Assembly: GCA_003254925.1 (NCBI GenBank)
Contig: QANZ01007536.1
Coordinates: 174,380 to 238,379 of the forward strand
From: Chamaecrista fasciculata
Lineage: Eukaryota > Streptophyta > Magnoliopsida > Fabales > Fabaceae
Length of the DNA: 64,000 nt
Direction: 5' to 3'
The notes under the pieces are model-generated. The model was not told where the DNA came from, searched no databases, and saw only the letters and a program-made list of their open reading frames with translations. Made by a program: the position numbers and the translations under genes. The first letter of the stretch is position 1, and each line of letters starts with the position of its first letter. Shown here one piece after another: positions 60,250 through 64,000 of this stretch.

Positions 60250-61966
60250 GAGCAAACCCCTTTTTTGGTCCCTCAATTGTTACTGAGTCGAGGAATCGGT
60301 CCCTCAACTGTGGGAAACTACAACTCAGTCCCTCGATTGTATAATCCCGTTTACGTTTTGGTCCCTCACGTCTGGTCCGTTAGTGATAGAGGTGTTAAGT
60401 GATGACGTGTCACCGTTATCTATTTAGGTGGCCGTTAAATGCTTAGTTGAGGGACCAAATCCTCGACTCAGTAACTATTGAGGGACCAAAAAGGGGGTTT
60501 GCTCAAATTAATATCCAACTCATTTCCACTTGACACTTCATTCAAACTTCTCTTGCAATTTGGTTCCAAAACCCCTAAATTCCCTAAAACTTTTTTTAAT
60601 CCTCTTCTTCATCTTTTTCATCTTCTTCATTCATTTTAGTCCCAAATCCTAAAAATAAAATTGTAAAGTATCCCAAAACCTTTCCAAACATTCCAATTTA
60701 GTCCTTAAATGTATTAAAAACCCCCGTTTTGAGCAAACCCCCTTTTTGGTCCCTCAATTGTTAATGAGTTAGATAATTCTCCATGCTATTTGAAAACTTG
60801 AATGTTAGGGGATTTCTGATCTGGATGAATATGGTGACAAAACTGTGGCTAATGGGAATGTGGAATCCAGTACATCTGAGCCGGTAAATTCCATATTTGT
60901 TTTGCCAATTCTGAGACTGCAAACGGGCATTGCATGGATTGTATTCTAAATACGTTCTTTCTCTTACATCTAGCCTTTGCTGATGCAATGTCGTCTCTAT
61001 CACTTGGGTCGAGCCATAAAGGGTGTTCTTCTAATGAACAAAAAGGTATGTTCCTTGTTAGATTGTCATGATGGAAATACATGATCGTTTTTTATATGAT
61101 AATATGCATTTTAGCAAATATATATTAACTCCAAGGTTCAGTTTTGTATCCATGAGTTTACTATTGACACGTTTTTTACCAATTAATTTCAGCTTCTTAA
61201 ATTAGATGTTTTGAAGTAAATCACCCCATTGTATTTGGGAGAGGTATTCCTTTAAGAACCTAATAATTAAAAAGGTAGGTTGAATGAATGATTGTATTGA
61301 TGAATAATGAGTTTATATCCAGCAGAAAGGAATCCTGAGAATCAGGATTTTAATAACTAGCAGATCCTAAAATCAGGGCAGCTATTTATAATTAAAGGTA
61401 AATCCCAAGAATCAGTAACTGATATGTACAATTTAAATATCGTATGAAAGAGAGAAGTTAGGAGAGGATAGCTGAGAAGTAAGGGTTTTAGGGTTTTTAA
61501 TACATTTAAGGACTAAATTGGAATGTTTGGAAAGGTTTTGGGATACTTTACAATTTTATTTTTAGGATTTGGGACTAAAATGAATGAAGAAGATGAAAAA
61601 GATGAAGAAGAGGATTAAAAAAAGTTTTAGGGGATTTAGGGGTTTTGGGACCAAATTGCAAGAGAGTAGTTTGAATGAGGTGTCAAGTGGAAATGAGTTG
61701 GATATTAATTTGAGCAAACCCCCTTTTTGGTCCCTCAATTGTTACTGAGTCGAGGATTTGGTCCCTCAACTAAGCATTTAACGGCCACCTAAGCTGATAA
61801 CGGTGACACGTTATCACTTAACACCTCTATCACTAACGGACCAGACGTGAGGGACCAAAACGTAAACGGGATTGTACAATTGAGGGACTGAGTTGTAGTT
61901 TCCCACAATTGAGGGACCGATTCCTTGACTCAGTAACAATTGAGGGACCAAAAAGGGGGTTTGCTC
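60250..61966. mobile_element. Composite Mutator-like element, 1717 bp, with exact 9-bp target duplication and exon-like cargo
   Basis: Exact 9-bp direct repeats ATCTCCAAT flank it (60241-60249, 61967-61975). The ends are GAGCAAACCCC and GGGGTTTGCTC. The terminal arms are about 480-490 bp (60250-60735 and about 61490-61966, inverted). Each arm contains a 257-bp segment (60250-60507, 61708-61966) that is itself palindromic, and a partial third copy begins at 60734. The core (about 60775-61480) has two exon-like pieces with GT-AG borders: one frame reads GISDLDEYGDKTVANGN, the other ADAMSSLSLGSSHKG. The donor gene is not identified. No transposase. Confidence 0.85.
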
Positions 61967-61975
61967 ATCTCCAAT

Positions 61976-62905
61976 TCATACATACACCGAATAAGTTGGT
62001 TATATTAAAACAATAAATACGAAAAATAAATGATAAGTACCATTATTAATTCTTGGTCTGGGTACTTCCCCCACACCAGTTGTAAAGCCACAAAACAGGA
62101 AAAAGACAATTCCTGTTCCAGTTAAAGAAACATCTTCTCCTTCCATTATTTTTACTCAGTGGCATATAATTTTTACATATGGCCTAGGAGTCAATTCAAT
62201 TCAAAGAAAAACTTAAAATGTGCATTTTGCATCATCAAGCAACTTTCATGGGAGAAAATCAATCCATGCCAGTATTTCTGTTCACTTGCTGTTAATTTGA
62301 GGACCCTATTGGAAACAGAAATCACTTTGTATGACTACAACAAGAAGTTGAGGACTGAATAAAGAAGTGTGGCATCTTTTGATGATCACCACGTTAATTT
62401 ACTCCAACTTGACTATACAGTAGGGTTTTCTCCTTAATGCAGAATCAATAGATATGTGATCAAATACAAGGTAAACTACATAGCATAGGAAGTAAGCTTG
62501 CGTAATCACACTTAATTGCAGCTAAAAGTCAGCACATGAAACTTCCAAATATCATTTTATTCTGATTCACAGATTTCTCAAGCATACATCTAAAAATTAG
62601 TGGTTATAAGTGAGATATCACCTTGAAACATGATAATGAAGGATACATATCTAGTCATGACCATAAAGTTCCAATGAACAAATCAGGCAATCCAAAATCC
62701 ATAAAGCTCAAAGCATTACCTGAATTAGATTACAAAGGCAGGAGTCATACAATATAACTCATGCACCACAATAACTAACCCCCAAAAGAAAAAACTTAAA
62801 ACAGGATAGGTAAACTAAAGATTGCACACATAACTAGCAAGGAAATAAAGTTTATACTTTTGAGAGAGAGAAGAAATTCTTATAGGGTATTCGATTTGTT
62901 GCTTT
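61976..62905. other. Gene-free interval, eIF3d 3' flank
   Basis: The right part should be the 3' UTR of eIF3d. The rest shows no supported gene; a 67-codon plus-strand ORF at 62159-62362 has no recognisable domain. Confidence 0.4.
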
Positions 62906-64000
62906 TTAAGCCTGATCCTCAGTCTGCTTATCTTCCACATCATTAGCTGCAGCAGTTGACTCCCCACCGTCGCCTCCCTCAGCTGGTGGTTGAACTTGTT
63001 CCTCCTCAGGCAGTGGTTCCTCGACATAGTCATTTTCAAATGCATCAGCTGGAACTTCATAAATCCTAACTTGGGGCTTCGATGGATCCTTCACTAAGAC
63101 ATACTTCCCCTCATTCAGTTTCATACATAAGTCAACAATGGACTTGACAATTCCCCACATATTAGCAGTGTTTAAATTAATTTGAGTCGCAAAGTCGCGG
63201 GGTTTATACCCATTTACAGCCAAAATCACATGATTGAAATGATCACGGGGATGGACCCGGGAGACATAACCCAACTTCATCAAATCTGCACTTGCCAATA
63301 AAGCTTGGGCAGTCCATTTCGCCATCTTATTTGCATTGTTCTTCAGCTCTGTAGCCAAGACAGCACCCCTCTGTGTCTCCAATTTCTGTCTCCAATCAAC
63401 ACCTGAATATTTGGGATCAAATTCATTCAATGCATTCAAAGTAAGGAATGACCTCTGTTTGTTCACATCAACAATACTCTGAACTTCACACCTCGCAACA
63501 AGATACATATCATCCTCAAGCTTCCACCTCCTATACCTATATGCCACAGAAGCAACCTCTTCACTCTCATTTGCAAAAGGATTAGGCTCATCAAACGTCA
63601 CCTTATTCCCATCTCTAATCAAAACTTGCTGCGAGAAATTCTGGTTGATATAGGCCGCCTCAACACTCAATGAATGCGCCGAGTTAATATCATCTTTAGC
63701 CTCAGGCAATGGCTCCTGCGAGGTCTCATGAACAGAGAGCAAATCCAACTGCGACCCATCTCTCTTATCGAAAAACAACTTGTTCCCAACTCGCTGAACA
63801 ACAATGTCCCAAGAGTAAACAGACCTAGGCGCGCACATAAGCGTTGAAAGAATAGTATCAGTAGCAAACACTGTCGCTTTATCCTCATTAGCAAGCCTTC
63901 GAATGACTGGATCATCAGTGGTAGTAACCTTGAAGAAGTTCCTATTCTTAAACCTCTCAAGACGACGCTCGTTCTTGGGAGTGATTCGATCATACGACCT
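62906..64000 (-). CDS. TIF3D1: Eukaryotic translation initiation factor 3 subunit D, C-terminal part (cut by window edge)
   Basis: eIF3d is a peripheral subunit of the eIF3 complex; it contacts mRNA at the 40S exit channel and can bind the 5' cap directly. The frame is open from the window edge for 364 codons without an intron. It matches the conserved region: RSYDRITPKNERRLERF, NRNFFKVTTTDDPVIRRL, PRSVYSWDIVVQRVGNK, FFDKRDGSQLDLLSV, YRYRRWKLEDD, FLTLNALNEFDPK, GYVSRVHPRDHFNHVIL and NMWGIVKSIVDLCMKL. The end is an acidic tail typical of the subunit (EEPLPEEEQVQ... EDKQTEDQA). Full-length plant eIF3d is about 590 aa, so roughly 225 N-terminal residues and the start lie beyond 64000. Arabidopsis has two copies (At4g20980, At5g44320, from memory); which one is orthologous is not decided. 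Confidence 0.95.
   Translation of the reverse strand, partial: RSYDRITPKNERRLERFKNRNFFKVTTTDDPVIRRLANEDKATVFATDTILSTLMCAPRSVYSWDIVVQRVGNKLFFDKRDGSQLDLLSVHETSQEPLPEAKDDINSAHSLSVEAAYINQNFSQQVLIRDGNKVTFDEPNPFANESEEVASVAYRYRRWKLEDDMYLVARCEVQSIVDVNKQRSFLTLNALNEFDPKYSGVDWRQKLETQRGAVLATELKNNANKMAKWTAQALLASADLMKLGYVSRVHPRDHFNHVILAVNGYKPRDFATQINLNTANMWGIVKSIVDLCMKLNEGKYVLVKDPSKPQVRIYEVPADAFENDYVEEPLPEEEQVQPPAEGGDGGESTAAANDVEDKQTEDQA

Noticed and set aside
61250-61445. Possible LTR-like segment inside the composite MULE ('gctatttataattaaagg')
   Set aside because: No terminal TG...CA or target duplication seen; left as unassigned core sequence.

Overview
The window is nuclear DNA of a flowering plant, most likely a eudicot. 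It is AT-rich, its genes have many GT-AG introns, and the products match plant-only families closely. I rebuilt six protein-coding genes by joining exons in frame and comparing them with Arabidopsis proteins from memory; no database was searched. One base is undetermined (N at 14342).

Layout, left to right. (1) 1-840: a dispersed repeat, then the right end of a Mutator-like element carrying an antisense piece of a DUF810/PATROL1-type gene. (2) 1329-12154, plus strand: DEG15, a peroxisomal processing protease with 13 exons and an SKL C-terminus. Its introns hold a copia fossil, a solo LTR, a tandem duplication and a nested pair of inverted-repeat elements. (3) 12.3-17.9 kb: repeats, including a 1.8 kb TIR element with an internal tandem array and a Tourist-like MITE. 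(4) 18081-18743, plus: an intronless VQ-motif gene like VQ4/MVQ1. (5) 20.7-22.3 kb: a LINE remnant, a foldback element and an unassigned ORF. (6) 22320-34633, minus: GBPL3-type guanylate-binding protein, 14 exons, with a SINE in its last intron. (7) 34.6-39.1 kb: AT-rich DNA with a striking array of short hairpins. (8) 39094-42884, minus: a NAC gene of the SND2/SND3 group. (9) 42.9-50.5 kb: repeats, including several foldback elements with exact target-site duplications. (10) 50545-57737, minus: RLP4-type receptor-like protein, 9 exons. (11) 57.7-62.9 kb: the RLP4 upstream region, then foldback elements and a composite Mutator-like element with exon-like cargo. (12) 62906-64000, minus: the C-terminal part of eIF3d, cut by the window edge.

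The genes are not an operon and have unrelated housekeeping, developmental and immune roles: peroxisomal protein maturation, MAPK-linked defence regulation, nuclear GTPase function, secondary-wall transcription, cell-surface recognition and translation initiation. The neighbourhood itself is informative. From memory, DEG15, VQ4, RLP4 and SND3 lie close together on Arabidopsis chromosome 1 (At1g282xx-284xx), while GBPL3 and one eIF3d copy lie on chromosome 5 (At5g44-46). This fits an ancestral block that was split and thinned in Arabidopsis.

The most unusual sequence is the hairpin array at 36.2-37.7 kb. At least 14 different short palindromes there share a five-base centre close to T-W-C-W-R. 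The second theme is a crowd of inverted-repeat elements whose ends contain the words 'ggtccc' or 'ggtcaaa' and which are flanked by 9-bp target duplications, the Mutator-superfamily signature.
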